In this document: one piece after another, positions 1 to 7,731 of the stretch
How the letters are laid out: every line of letters starts with the position of its first letter
How positions within the stretch are numbered: the first letter of the stretch is position 1
Source of the DNA: a virus
Length of the DNA: 64,000 nt
IMG/VR virus record: IMGVR_UViG_3300023172_000011
Coordinates: 54,643-118,642 of that record
Direction: 5' to 3' (one strand)
Position numbers and translations under genes: made by a program
Notes under the pieces: generated by a model
Database searches by the model: none
Seen by the model: only the letters and a program-made list of their open reading frames with translations
What the model was told of the DNA's origin: nothing

Positions 1-2
1 AT

Positions 3-272
3 ATGATAAAGTTTATTAGAAAAAATAAGATTGGCCGTGAACTAATTTATAATGAATTAAAGAGCCTTAGTTATGATGAAACAGAAGAAATTCTCAAATC
101 TGATGTATTGGATTATTATAATTTAAAAAATACAATTGAAGAAAAGATTGTGACACTAAAGAGAAATGGCGAATCCAATAGAGCTATTGGCAAAAAACTA
201 AATCTAAACTCGAATAAAGTGTCTTCAATACTTTCAGAAATCAAAGAAAGGCTAGCAACAAATAATGGCTAG
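3..272 (+). CDS. Small protein with C-terminal HTH-like segment
   Basis: An 89-residue charged protein of unknown function. The last 40 residues (NRAIGKKLNLNSNKVSSIL) read like the helix-turn-helix of resolvase or sigma-type regulators, so DNA binding is plausible. It overlaps the start of the following glycosyltransferase gene by 8 bases and is co-transcribed with it. The start lies two bases from the window edge; a longer N-terminus outside the window cannot be excluded. Confidence 0.6.
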   Translation: MIKFIRKNKIGRELIYNELKSLSYDETEEILKSDVLDYYNLKNTIEEKIVTLKRNGESNRAIGKKLNLNSNKVSSILSEIKERLATNNG

Positions 273-1905
273 AAAAAAAAGAGTACTCTTCATTAGCGAG
301 GCCGCATATCTAAATACGGGATATGCAAAATACAGTAAGGAAGTAATATCGCGTCTATATAGAAGCGGTAAATACGATGTAGCGGAAATGTCTGTATATG
401 GAGCCGCTAATGATCCAAGACGCTCCAGTATTCCTTGGAAAAATTATCCAGTTCTTCCAGATGAGCATAACGAAGAACAAATGAAATCGTATAATTCTAG
501 TCCGGGCAATCAATTTGGAAGCTGGAGATTTGAAAGAGTTTGTTTAGATTTCGAGCCAGATATTGTTTTAACAATTCGTGATTATTGGATGGATGCCTTT
601 GTATATCATTCTCCATATAGAAGAATTTTCAAATGGGCATGGATGCCAACTGTAGATGCATCGCCACAGAATCCAGAATGGATTGATTTATTCTGTGATG
701 CAAATTATGTACTAACCTATTCTGATTGGGCTAAGAATGTCCTAGAAGAACAGGCTGGAAAGAACATAAATACAGTTGGCTCTGCCCCTCCATCAGCATC
801 CGATGCTTTCATTCCTATGAATCAAAAATCTGTTAGAGATGAATTTGGCGTCCGCGATGATATAAATATTATTGGTAGTGTAATGAGGAATCAACGTCGG
901 AAGTTATTTCCCGCGTTGATTTCTGCATTTAGTAAGTATCTAAAAGAAACTGGCGACACCAAAACATATTTGTATATGCATACCAGCTATCCAGACGCTG
1001 GATGGAATTTAGCAAACTTAATCCACTCTAATGATATCTCTTCTAGAGTTTTAATGACATACGTATGCGGAAACACAGATTGCAAAAATGTTGAAGTCTG
1101 TTTTTTTTCAGATGCCAGAAAAGTCTGCCTTAAATGTAATAAATTTAGTTCAATGCCGTCTAGTGTATCTAATGGCGTTTCAGATGAAATACTGGCAAAG
1201 ATATATAACATTTTTGATCTTTACCTTCAGCCAGCAAATTCAGAAGGGTTCGGTCTTCCTCAAGTTGAGGCTGCTGCATGTGGAATACCAATTGCCTGCA
1301 CTAACTATTCCGCTATGGAAGACATTGTTAATAAACTAGATGCATATCCAATATCTTATACAAAGTATAAAGAATTAGAAACTGGATGTGATCGTGCTGT
1401 TGTTGATGAGAATAGCATAGTAGAGATCATAAAAACTTTTCTATCAGACAAAACTCAAAAGAGTAATATTCGTCAGCTATTTGAAGATCATTATAGCTGG
1501 GACAAGACTGCCGCAAAGTGGATGGAAGTCATTGACGACTGTGAATATGCTGACTGGAAACAGCCTGCAAATATCATTAGACCTTCAAAAATAAATATGG
1601 AAGAAAAGTCTAATGAAAGATTTGTGCGGGAGTTAACCGAACTATTTTGCTACTACGAGGGGCACAAAAACTCGTACTTTACGAGGAACTTAATGTCTGA
1701 TCTAACAAAAGGATCTAGCAAGATTGCGTGGGATGATCATTTCTCTAATGAATTTACTCCATCAAATCCAAATAAACAAAGACCAGTTGATAGGCAGTCA
1801 ATTATTAATGTATTTGGTCGGAGACTAGAGAATTATAATATCTGGGAAGATGTGAGAATAAATAGATCTAAATTAAAAGACGGGAACGAATTATGGCTAA
1901 ACTAG
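265..1905 (+). CDS. Glycosyltransferase, GT-B fold (GT4-like)
   Basis: A 546-residue glycosyltransferase that would move a sugar from a nucleotide-sugar donor. The N-terminus (RVLFISEAAYLNTGYAKYS) has the acceptor-side Rossmann start of GT-B enzymes. Near residue 325 the segment ANSEGFGLPQVEAAACG is the classical donor-binding EGFGLPxxEAxACG motif of GT4. A Cys cluster just before it (about residues 272-292, CxxxxC and CLKC) looks like an inserted zinc ribbon, which is unusual for the family. It heads a run of overlapping genes, several of them glycosyltransferase-like, so it probably acts in glycan or virion modification. Acceptor and sugar cannot be told from sequence. Confidence 0.85.
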   Translation: MARKKRVLFISEAAYLNTGYAKYSKEVISRLYRSGKYDVAEMSVYGAANDPRRSSIPWKNYPVLPDEHNEEQMKSYNSSPGNQFGSWRFERVCLDFEPDIVLTIRDYWMDAFVYHSPYRRIFKWAWMPTVDASPQNPEWIDLFCDANYVLTYSDWAKNVLEEQAGKNINTVGSAPPSASDAFIPMNQKSVRDEFGVRDDINIIGSVMRNQRRKLFPALISAFSKYLKETGDTKTYLYMHTSYPDAGWNLANLIHSNDISSRVLMTYVCGNTDCKNVEVCFFSDARKVCLKCNKFSSMPSSVSNGVSDEILAKIYNIFDLYLQPANSEGFGLPQVEAAACGIPIACTNYSAMEDIVNKLDAYPISYTKYKELETGCDRAVVDENSIVEIIKTFLSDKTQKSNIRQLFEDHYSWDKTAAKWMEVIDDCEYADWKQPANIIRPSKINMEEKSNERFVRELTELFCYYEGHKNSYFTRNLMSDLTKGSSKIAWDDHFSNEFTPSNPNKQRPVDRQSIINVFGRRLENYNIWEDVRINRSKLKDGNELWLN

Positions 1906-2636
1906 GAACATTTTGTAATGAATGCTGTTTCTATAATCCAGATAAAAAAGAATGCAGTCATGGCCTTATAGATATGTTTACGCAGCGGGGAGCGACTATA
2001 GAATGGAATGATGACGGCCCATCAATAGATAGAGTTTGTAGATATAGAAGAACTCATGACTGGAATGAAGACTTATCATTAGAAGAAAAAATAAAACTTT
2101 GTGAAGAAGAGGTATTTCTTTCCGGCTCAATAATTCTATTAGTTCAAGAGATTGATAACGTCAAAGATATCCTCTCCAAATTAAAAGATGTAACAAATAA
2201 TCGTTTTAAATTTATTATATCACATGAATGTAAGTTGAGTCCATTATTAGAAATCTCTAAAGAATTAGATATTCATGCTTCATTTGTTAGAAGCGTTGAT
2301 GAAGATGTGTCTGACGAAAAACGAGTTTTTGATTGCTTAAAGCATCTGAAAAACGGGTATGTCTTTCTTTTTAATTGTGATAAAGAAATTGACTATACTA
2401 TTTTTGAAAAGGTCCATAAATTTACTACCAAGTTGATGCACCGTGTATTACATATCGAACCGATTGATGAAAAGCTACATCAGTCCGTCAGTATGGTACA
2501 TATTTATAAATGGCTTAATGGAGATATGATGGAATCGTTTTCTAATAAGCTAAAAAACATAGCCAGTGAAGAATCTAGCGACCCCCAAGTATTCAATTGG
2601 AAAGAAATCAATGAAGCATGTGCTAATAATCTATAA
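1893..2636 (+). CDS. Cys-rich N-terminus, glycosyltransferase-operon protein
   Basis: A 247-residue protein that I do not recognise. Its first 60 residues carry a Cys cluster (CNECCFYNPDKKEC, then VCRYRRTHDW) that looks metal-binding. The rest alternates beta strands and helices (SGSIILLVQEIDN, YVFLFNCDKEID) in the way of a small GT-A or Rossmann domain, but no DxD motif is certain. It overlaps the preceding gene by 13 bases and the next by 26 bases, so it is translationally coupled inside the sugar operon. A role in glycan transfer is inferred from context only. Confidence 0.6.
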   Translation: MAKLGTFCNECCFYNPDKKECSHGLIDMFTQRGATIEWNDDGPSIDRVCRYRRTHDWNEDLSLEEKIKLCEEEVFLSGSIILLVQEIDNVKDILSKLKDVTNNRFKFIISHECKLSPLLEISKELDIHASFVRSVDEDVSDEKRVFDCLKHLKNGYVFLFNCDKEIDYTIFEKVHKFTTKLMHRVLHIEPIDEKLHQSVSMVHIYKWLNGDMMESFSNKLKNIASEESSDPQVFNWKEINEACANNL

Positions 2637-3186
2637 GATATTCTCAGATCTTAATCAAGATTACTTACAAAAAATAATAAATGGGTGTAAGTCAAAGAAG
2701 CATAATGTAACAATTAACTTCCATGATTTTACGCTGTCCAAAAAAATTAGATCTCAAATTGAACATGTTGAGTTCTCTGACTTAGAAGCGATTAACATCT
2801 CTGATGAAAACTATGAAGATATTGAAAAATCAGATCAAATTATTGTTCAAAAACTAATAAGTTATAGCCACTTTGATGTAGTCTCAATATTAGTGCATGA
2901 TATATTACTAGATAATGCAATAGACCAAATTGATTTTTCGGTTTTAGAGAACAGCAATGTCGCGTCAATTTATCCAGATAATAATACTCGGACACCATTT
3001 AGCACAAGGGTTTATGGCAGGTCGCATCCGTTAATGAATGCAGGAGTTAGGTGTTTATTTGTAGACATGTCAAAGTTGTTCTCAGTCTTAGGTAATGAGC
3101 ATCCTGTAGGAGAAATCTACAATAATTATCCGTCTTGTCATTTTCCAGAAGTACTATTCACTGCTAACGCATTAAAGAATGAATAG
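2611..3186 (+). CDS. Unknown protein of the sugar operon
   Basis: About 191 residues starting at MKHVLIIYKIFSD. An in-frame ATG 45 bases upstream exists, but it lies deeper in the previous gene, and the hydrophobic strand right after the chosen start looks like a true N-terminus. No motif is recognisable. A segment RSHPLMNAGVRCLFVDMSK near the C-terminus may form a binding site. It overlaps both neighbours, which are sugar-related, so a role in the same pathway is inferred. Confidence 0.55.
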   Translation: MKHVLIIYKIFSDLNQDYLQKIINGCKSKKHNVTINFHDFTLSKKIRSQIEHVEFSDLEAINISDENYEDIEKSDQIIVQKLISYSHFDVVSILVHDILLDNAIDQIDFSVLENSNVASIYPDNNTRTPFSTRVYGRSHPLMNAGVRCLFVDMSKLFSVLGNEHPVGEIYNNYPSCHFPEVLFTANALKNE

Positions 3187-3874
3187 ACAAGAATGCATCC
3201 ATACTATCAAGCAAACTCATCTTGATAAAGTAACATTTATTATATTATGCGGAGGCAAGTCTGGAGTTAAGGGTACTCAAAATATACCATTAACATGTAT
3301 TGACTATAATAATACGGTAGTAGACCATCAAATACAAACAATAAATAAGAATTATGAACATGCAGATATCATGTTAATGACCAGCTTTGAGTCAAAAAAA
3401 ATAATCCAGCATATAGATGAAAAACAATATAGCAATGTACGCATATTTGAAAATAAAAATTATATAGAGGAAAGCATAATAGATACTTGGAAACTTGCTG
3501 TAAATTGCTGTTCAGAAGGAAGTTTTTTTTTAATACATGGTGACAGAATCTTTAATAGCGATGCGATAACGCCATATGATGAAAATAGAATCTCTATTAG
3601 TGTTTATAACAATATTAAGAAAAACTATAATCTTGGCATAACATATGAAAACAATAAGCTAATAAATATGTCATATGGCCTACCAACCATCTGGTCAGAA
3701 ATTCTTTTTGTGCCAAAATTATACTATAGAACTATCAAGTCAAAATTAAACGAGGCAAAAACCAAAAAAATTTATACGGTTGAAAAATTCTTAAATACTG
3801 TAAATCAAGAAATAGACATTTATGTTGATCGCAAAAATAAAATCAGCATTAAGTCATTAAAGGAAATGATATGA
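3179..3874 (+). CDS. Nucleotidyltransferase-like (sugar-phosphate) protein
   Basis: A 231-residue protein that resembles the GT-A fold of sugar-1-phosphate nucleotidyltransferases. After a 17-residue lead it has FIILCGGKSGVKGTQNIPL, comparable to the glycine-rich nucleotide loop, and LIHGDRIFN around residue 118, comparable to the G-D motif that holds the metal. The loop lacks the usual GxGTRL arginine pattern, so activity or substrate may differ. It overlaps the previous gene by 8 bases and the next by 4, inside the glycosyltransferase operon, which fits a role in making an activated sugar. Confidence 0.55.
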   Translation: MNRQECIHTIKQTHLDKVTFIILCGGKSGVKGTQNIPLTCIDYNNTVVDHQIQTINKNYEHADIMLMTSFESKKIIQHIDEKQYSNVRIFENKNYIEESIIDTWKLAVNCCSEGSFFLIHGDRIFNSDAITPYDENRISISVYNNIKKNYNLGITYENNKLINMSYGLPTIWSEILFVPKLYYRTIKSKLNEAKTKKIYTVEKFLNTVNQEIDIYVDRKNKISIKSLKEMI

Positions 3875-4650
3875 AAATCTTGTACTATATTGATAGTCAC
3901 GACTCTAGAGTAAAAGCAATTGTAGATACAGTAAAGGCGGCTGGATATACAGTTGGATATATAACAGAATTAGATCAGAAATCAATCTATGAATTTAGTC
4001 CAGATATCATCATTCATAATATCCCAAATGCTGCACGATTCCCAATAGACGGAAAATTTGTATCAATTAACTTTAATGAGTCACAGTCGGAAAATTCTTT
4101 TACTTTTACAAATGAATTATCAGATAGATATATTTCCCCATTTGTATCTCTAAGAGAAATTGATGTAGATGAAAAAGATCTCAATAAATATAAATCTGAT
4201 GTTGTATACTTCGGGTCTCCACAGTCTTTTAATGAGTGCCTCAATATTGTATATGATAAAAAATTAAAGTTTAGATTCTTTCATCAGCACCCGCATAATA
4301 TTTATGGTTATTGTGGAATGTGCAATGTTGATGAATATTTTAAACATTATAGACATGCCAAGGCTTCAATCGCAAATGGATTAAATGATACGGCAAGATT
4401 GCAAGATATTATTGTAGCTGGTGGGAATCCAATTGTATTTCTTGGTGACAAAGATGATTTTACAAACAGATTAGAAAAGGCCGTGTACGAAGGCAAAAAA
4501 TACACGATTGATGGAATGTCTAAACAGGATGTTCTTGATAAGAATACGGTATTTGATGCATCTGCCAAAATATTTAAGAAAATTGGATTGAATAAAATTT
4601 CCAAAGATATTGCACAAGTAAAACAAAAGATGATTGGAAAATATAGATGA
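3871..4650 (+). CDS. Glycosyltransferase-like protein (GT-B)
   Basis: A 259-residue protein beginning MKILYYIDSHDSRVKAIVDT, which looks like the first Rossmann strand-helix of a GT-B enzyme. The second half (HAKASIANGLNDTARLQDIIVAGG) resembles the donor-binding half of short glycosyl transferases that recognise a nucleotide sugar. It lacks a clear EX7E motif. The ATGA overlap with the preceding gene and the 4-base overlap with the following one show tight coupling. The assignment rests on fold-like sequence patterns and context. Confidence 0.5.
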   Translation: MKILYYIDSHDSRVKAIVDTVKAAGYTVGYITELDQKSIYEFSPDIIIHNIPNAARFPIDGKFVSINFNESQSENSFTFTNELSDRYISPFVSLREIDVDEKDLNKYKSDVVYFGSPQSFNECLNIVYDKKLKFRFFHQHPHNIYGYCGMCNVDEYFKHYRHAKASIANGLNDTARLQDIIVAGGNPIVFLGDKDDFTNRLEKAVYEGKKYTIDGMSKQDVLDKNTVFDASAKIFKKIGLNKISKDIAQVKQKMIGKYR

Positions 4651-5102
4651 AAACAATGATATGCTTGGATCACTTAGCTTATTCTTATCAAAACTACGAA
4701 CTGTTCCATTCTATTAATGAGGTCGTAGAAAATTCACTAGAGGAAGTATGTATTGTTCCATTCAATGCTAGTAGACCATTTATGAATATCAATACATCCA
4801 TCTATAATGTTGGAGAAATGAGTTCGTTTAATAATGGGTTGCTTATCTCCAATAGCATCAAGCATGTAGATAAGTTGCTATCGTGTCCATCAAATACAAT
4901 CAAGGCGTTGTATCTATATGATTTAGAATGGATGTTTGAGCCAACCTTCTTTGAAGAACTATATAGTATTTTCACTAATAAAAACCTAAAACTTATTGTA
5001 AGATCCAAAGAGTTCATCGAGCCAATACAATGTATTGCTGATAGAACGCCAGATGCAATTGTACCCTATTTCAAATTGGAGAAGATATGGAATTCGCTTT
5101 AA
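4647..5102 (+). CDS. Hypothetical protein, last of the sugar operon
   Basis: A 151-residue protein without a recognisable motif. It has alternating hydrophobic strands (MICLDHLAYS, KALYLYDLEWMF, LKLIVRSKEF) typical of a single Rossmann half, similar to the N-terminal half of a GT-B enzyme that lost its partner half. It overlaps the gene before by 4 bases and the endonuclease gene after by 16 bases. Confidence 0.5.
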   Translation: MKTMICLDHLAYSYQNYELFHSINEVVENSLEEVCIVPFNASRPFMNINTSIYNVGEMSSFNNGLLISNSIKHVDKLLSCPSNTIKALYLYDLEWMFEPTFFEELYSIFTNKNLKLIVRSKEFIEPIQCIADRTPDAIVPYFKLEKIWNSL

Positions 5103-5914
5103 AAAACAAAGATAAATTACTACATATGTATGAAAAGGGCTATAGTAGCTATGAAATGGCTAACGAACTGAATACATATTCCACCAGAGTCCTACGTGCT
5201 TTAGCCTTTCTGGGTGAAAAATTTCACGGAGATAGCAAGTATTATAAACGAAGCTATTCTGAGGCACAAAAACTTGCTTTAAAAAATGGAAGATCGCAAC
5301 ATCCAACTAAAGGAAAAAAGCTAGATATTTCTCATAAGGAAAATATTGGCAAGTCTAGATCGCAAGCGTATCACTCCCTTAGTGAGCAGGAAAAAGAACG
5401 ACTATCTCAAATGAGTAAGGATAACTGGAAGGCTCTAGGAAAGGCTAAGCAGGAAGAAATTAGAGCACTTGCTTTAGAGGGTGTAAGACAAGCTAGTAAG
5501 ACCGGCTCGAAAACTGAAAGACATCTTCGTAATGGCTTGTCTCAGGCTGGTTATTCTATTGAATTCCACAAGACGGGACTTGTTCCGGGAAGTAATCTTG
5601 AAGTTGACTTGTTTGTTTCAGAATTGAAAACCGCTATCGAGATTGATGGACCCGGACATTTTTTGCCAATTTGGGGAGAAGAGAAGCTACAAAAACAGCA
5701 GTCAGCGGATACAATAAAGCAGGGCATTATTCTCAGTAACGGATATGTCATTTTGAGAATTCGTCAAATTGACAAGAATATTTCATTGACAAGAATGAAT
5801 TATTTGCTAGAATTAATCCTAAATGAACTTGAGAGGATTCGGGAAAAGTTTCCCGAAAACAATAAACGGTTGATAGAAATTGAGGTAAAAGATGGCGAAG
5901 CAAGAAGAATCTGA
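5087..5914 (+). CDS. Vsr-like (EDxHD) homing-type endonuclease
   Basis: A 275-residue modular endonuclease. Residues 1-45 form a helix-turn-helix (YEKGYSSYEMANELNTYSTR). Residues 70-95 (GKKLDISHKENIGKS) resemble a NUMOD-type DNA-binding motif of homing enzymes. The C-terminal half is a Vsr/DUF559-like nuclease: SKTERHLRNGL, LEVDLFVSELKTAIEIDGPG and HFLPIWGEEKL give the spaced acidic and His residues of the EDxHD family typified by phage enzyme I-Bth0305I. It is a free-standing mobile nuclease by family. It overlaps the operon genes on both sides, so it has settled without breaking either. Confidence 0.75.
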   Translation: MEFALKNKDKLLHMYEKGYSSYEMANELNTYSTRVLRALAFLGEKFHGDSKYYKRSYSEAQKLALKNGRSQHPTKGKKLDISHKENIGKSRSQAYHSLSEQEKERLSQMSKDNWKALGKAKQEEIRALALEGVRQASKTGSKTERHLRNGLSQAGYSIEFHKTGLVPGSNLEVDLFVSELKTAIEIDGPGHFLPIWGEEKLQKQQSADTIKQGIILSNGYVILRIRQIDKNISLTRMNYLLELILNELERIREKFPENNKRLIEIEVKDGEARRI

Positions 5915-6593
5915 AGAAGCAGTAGTACCAAGCATTAATGATCCAGAATGGAGCGACTACGCGATGTCGTTCTTTACTGCTAAGGAATTAATTGATGGCA
6001 ATCCATTAGTTGCTGGACTAAGGCGTGTAGCAGAAATGTTGATTGGAGAAATTATCTCAAGCAAGCCAACTATGGTTGTTCATGCAGAGAACAATAGTCC
6101 TATTGGTAGAGCCACTGTTGTTTACGAAGTTCAGTTTCTATGTAGACGATGCAGTGGTGAAGAGTATATTAAAACGTATGCTGATGCAGCAGAAGTATGG
6201 GAAGGCAATACAGATGACCTGTTTGCTGTTCATGCTGCTGCTACAGCTAGTACTAGAGCGGAAGGTAGAGCACTACGCAAGGCATTGAAACTTCGAGTAG
6301 TTGCGGCTGAAGAACTATGCAAGAAAGATGTATCTAAGTTCTTAGGCGAACAGTCGGGACAAAACGAAGACAGAATCAACAATGATCAGGTTAATTTCAT
6401 TGACAATCGTTGTAGAAAGCTAGACATCAATGTGCTTGCCTTTGTTAATTCTGGAGAAAAGGAGTACAGAAGCATTTATGAGGTAAAGAAAGAAACTGCT
6501 GCAAAGATGATTAAAGAACTTAATAAATTATCAAATGACAAAAAACTAATCTCAGACAGTATTAAAGGTTATGATGAGGATTGGAACACATGA
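5892..6593 (+). CDS. Possible single-strand annealing or DNA-metabolism protein
   Basis: A 233-residue protein with a conserved-looking core (NPLVAGLRRVAEMLIGEI, then ATASTRAEGRALRKALKL at about residues 116-133). The second segment resembles the A-E-T-R-A-x-x-R-A-L helix seen in phage annealing proteins of the ERF/RecT/Rad52 group. A CxxC pair (CRRC) lies near residue 86. The C-terminal third is charged and helical. Position next to an endonuclease supports a DNA role, but the family is not certain. Confidence 0.45.
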   Translation: MAKQEESEEAVVPSINDPEWSDYAMSFFTAKELIDGNPLVAGLRRVAEMLIGEIISSKPTMVVHAENNSPIGRATVVYEVQFLCRRCSGEEYIKTYADAAEVWEGNTDDLFAVHAAATASTRAEGRALRKALKLRVVAAEELCKKDVSKFLGEQSGQNEDRINNDQVNFIDNRCRKLDINVLAFVNSGEKEYRSIYEVKKETAAKMIKELNKLSNDKKLISDSIKGYDEDWNT

Positions 6594-6949
6594 AAGTAGA
6601 ATATCTTGTAAAGATTGGTGGTAAAGAAGTTGTCGTGTCACAAGAATGCGATACAGATTGCGATATGTTTAAATTTCTATATCACATGGGAGAGTTGTTT
6701 GACAACTGCACTTGTGAGAGAAATGGACAAACTTCCGATAGAGTGAAGATTAATGTTCGCTCTGATAATGATGACAATGAATACTATGAAATGGTATGCT
6801 TTGATCCATCACAACCTGAATGTCATTATGCTAAGCGTAAGTTCGGGGTAAATAAGAAAGGTGGCGGATTGTTTCCAAAGAATAAGGACGAGGAAGGAAA
6901 CTGGAAGCCTTGGACTAAATATAATAAAGAAACGGGTAAGGAAGAGTAA
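6590..6949 (+). CDS. Hypothetical protein coupled to the putative annealing protein
   Basis: A 119-residue protein. I place the start at the ATG in the ATGA overlap with the preceding stop, rather than at a TTG three codons upstream. The N-terminal half is a compact beta-type domain (EYLVKIGGKEVVVSQECD) and holds several Cys residues (ECDTDCD, NCTCER). The tail is basic and glycine-rich (KKGGGLFPKNKDEEG). A DNA-related role alongside its coupled neighbour is inferred only from context. It is the last gene before a strong terminator. Confidence 0.6.
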   Translation: MKVEYLVKIGGKEVVVSQECDTDCDMFKFLYHMGELFDNCTCERNGQTSDRVKINVRSDNDDNEYYEMVCFDPSQPECHYAKRKFGVNKKGGGLFPKNKDEEGNWKPWTKYNKETGKEE

Positions 6950-6978
6950 TCACTTGCCGCTGGTTTAAAACCATGCCC

Positions 6979-7010
6979 GCCCCGCTGAGAATTCTTGGCG
7001 GGGCTTTTTT
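6979..7010 (+). terminator. Intrinsic terminator
   Basis: A 7-bp perfect GC stem (GCCCCGC / GCGGGGC) with a 12-base loop is followed at once by six T residues. It closes the plus-strand operon that starts at the left edge. A short inverted repeat TGGTTTAAAACCA lies just before it. Confidence 0.9.
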
Positions 7011-7030
7011 AAGATTTATAGGAGACTATA

Positions 7031-7264
7031 ATGAGGTACTATAGGTTAATATTTAAAACAGAAAATGAAAAGGTAATGTTTAGTGAGATAGTTGAACAGT
7101 CAATATCTTCTTCTGAATTTGAAGGAATGAATTGGGAAGCACCAATCATTAGGCAAGAGATGGCTGGTCACGTTCACTTTATTGCATTAGATAGAGATTA
7201 TCTTGATGCTATGTTATTAGGTGTTGGAACATATCAAAACTTGCTAGGAATAACTAATGAGTGA
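7031..7264 (+). CDS. Small hypothetical protein
   Basis: A 77-residue protein with a good ribosome-binding site (AGGAG) upstream of its ATG. It begins MRYYRLIFKTENEKVMF and ends in a helix (LDAMLLGVGTYQNLLG). No family is recognised. It lies just after the terminator and overlaps the start of the Cys-rich gene that follows by 8 bases. No promoter is obvious between terminator and start, so read-through may supply it. Confidence 0.6.
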   Translation: MRYYRLIFKTENEKVMFSEIVEQSISSSEFEGMNWEAPIIRQEMAGHVHFIALDRDYLDAMLLGVGTYQNLLGITNE

Positions 7265-7712
7265 CAAAGCCAAAACTCAATGCGAATGTCCACTTGCTGG
7301 ATTTTGTGAGAGACATGGAATTCAAAAAAGCTCTCATTATCATAAACTATGTCAGAATCATTCTGGTTATTTTGCTCAATGGGAGGCATGTCGCGGTCCC
7401 GGACAAAACCCTAATAATTGTAAAGAAAATAATGATAACAAGTTTATACAGCAAGAAGAACCAGTACAAGAAGAATCAGTACAAGAAATGCCTAGTGCCA
7501 TACAAATGGCTAAAAACTTTGCAAAATCCGCAGTAAATCATATATCCAACGGGATGAAAAATGTAGACGTTAATGTACAAACGCAGCGGTTAGAAATTTG
7601 TGCAGCATGTCCATTTATTAGTAAGGACAAATCTAGATGCACTAAATGCGGATGCTTTCTTCAAGCTAAAACAAAATGGGAATCTTCTTCATGCCCAATA
7701 AACAAATGGTAG
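7257..7712 (+). CDS. Cys-rich two-zinc-site protein
   Basis: A 151-residue protein with two Cys modules joined by an acidic Gln/Glu linker. The N-terminal module (CECPLAGFCERH ... KLCQ, residues 9-33) resembles a mini-domain seen in other phage proteins. The C-terminal module (ICAACPFISKDKSRCTKCGC ... SSCPINKW) is a typical phage zinc ribbon with four Cys pairs. The function is unknown; DNA or RNA binding is the usual guess for such ribbons. It is the last plus-strand gene before the converging late operon. Confidence 0.65.
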   Translation: MSDKAKTQCECPLAGFCERHGIQKSSHYHKLCQNHSGYFAQWEACRGPGQNPNNCKENNDNKFIQQEEPVQEESVQEMPSAIQMAKNFAKSAVNHISNGMKNVDVNVQTQRLEICAACPFISKDKSRCTKCGCFLQAKTKWESSSCPINKW

Positions 7713-7731
7713 ATTGACTTAACTTTCATTC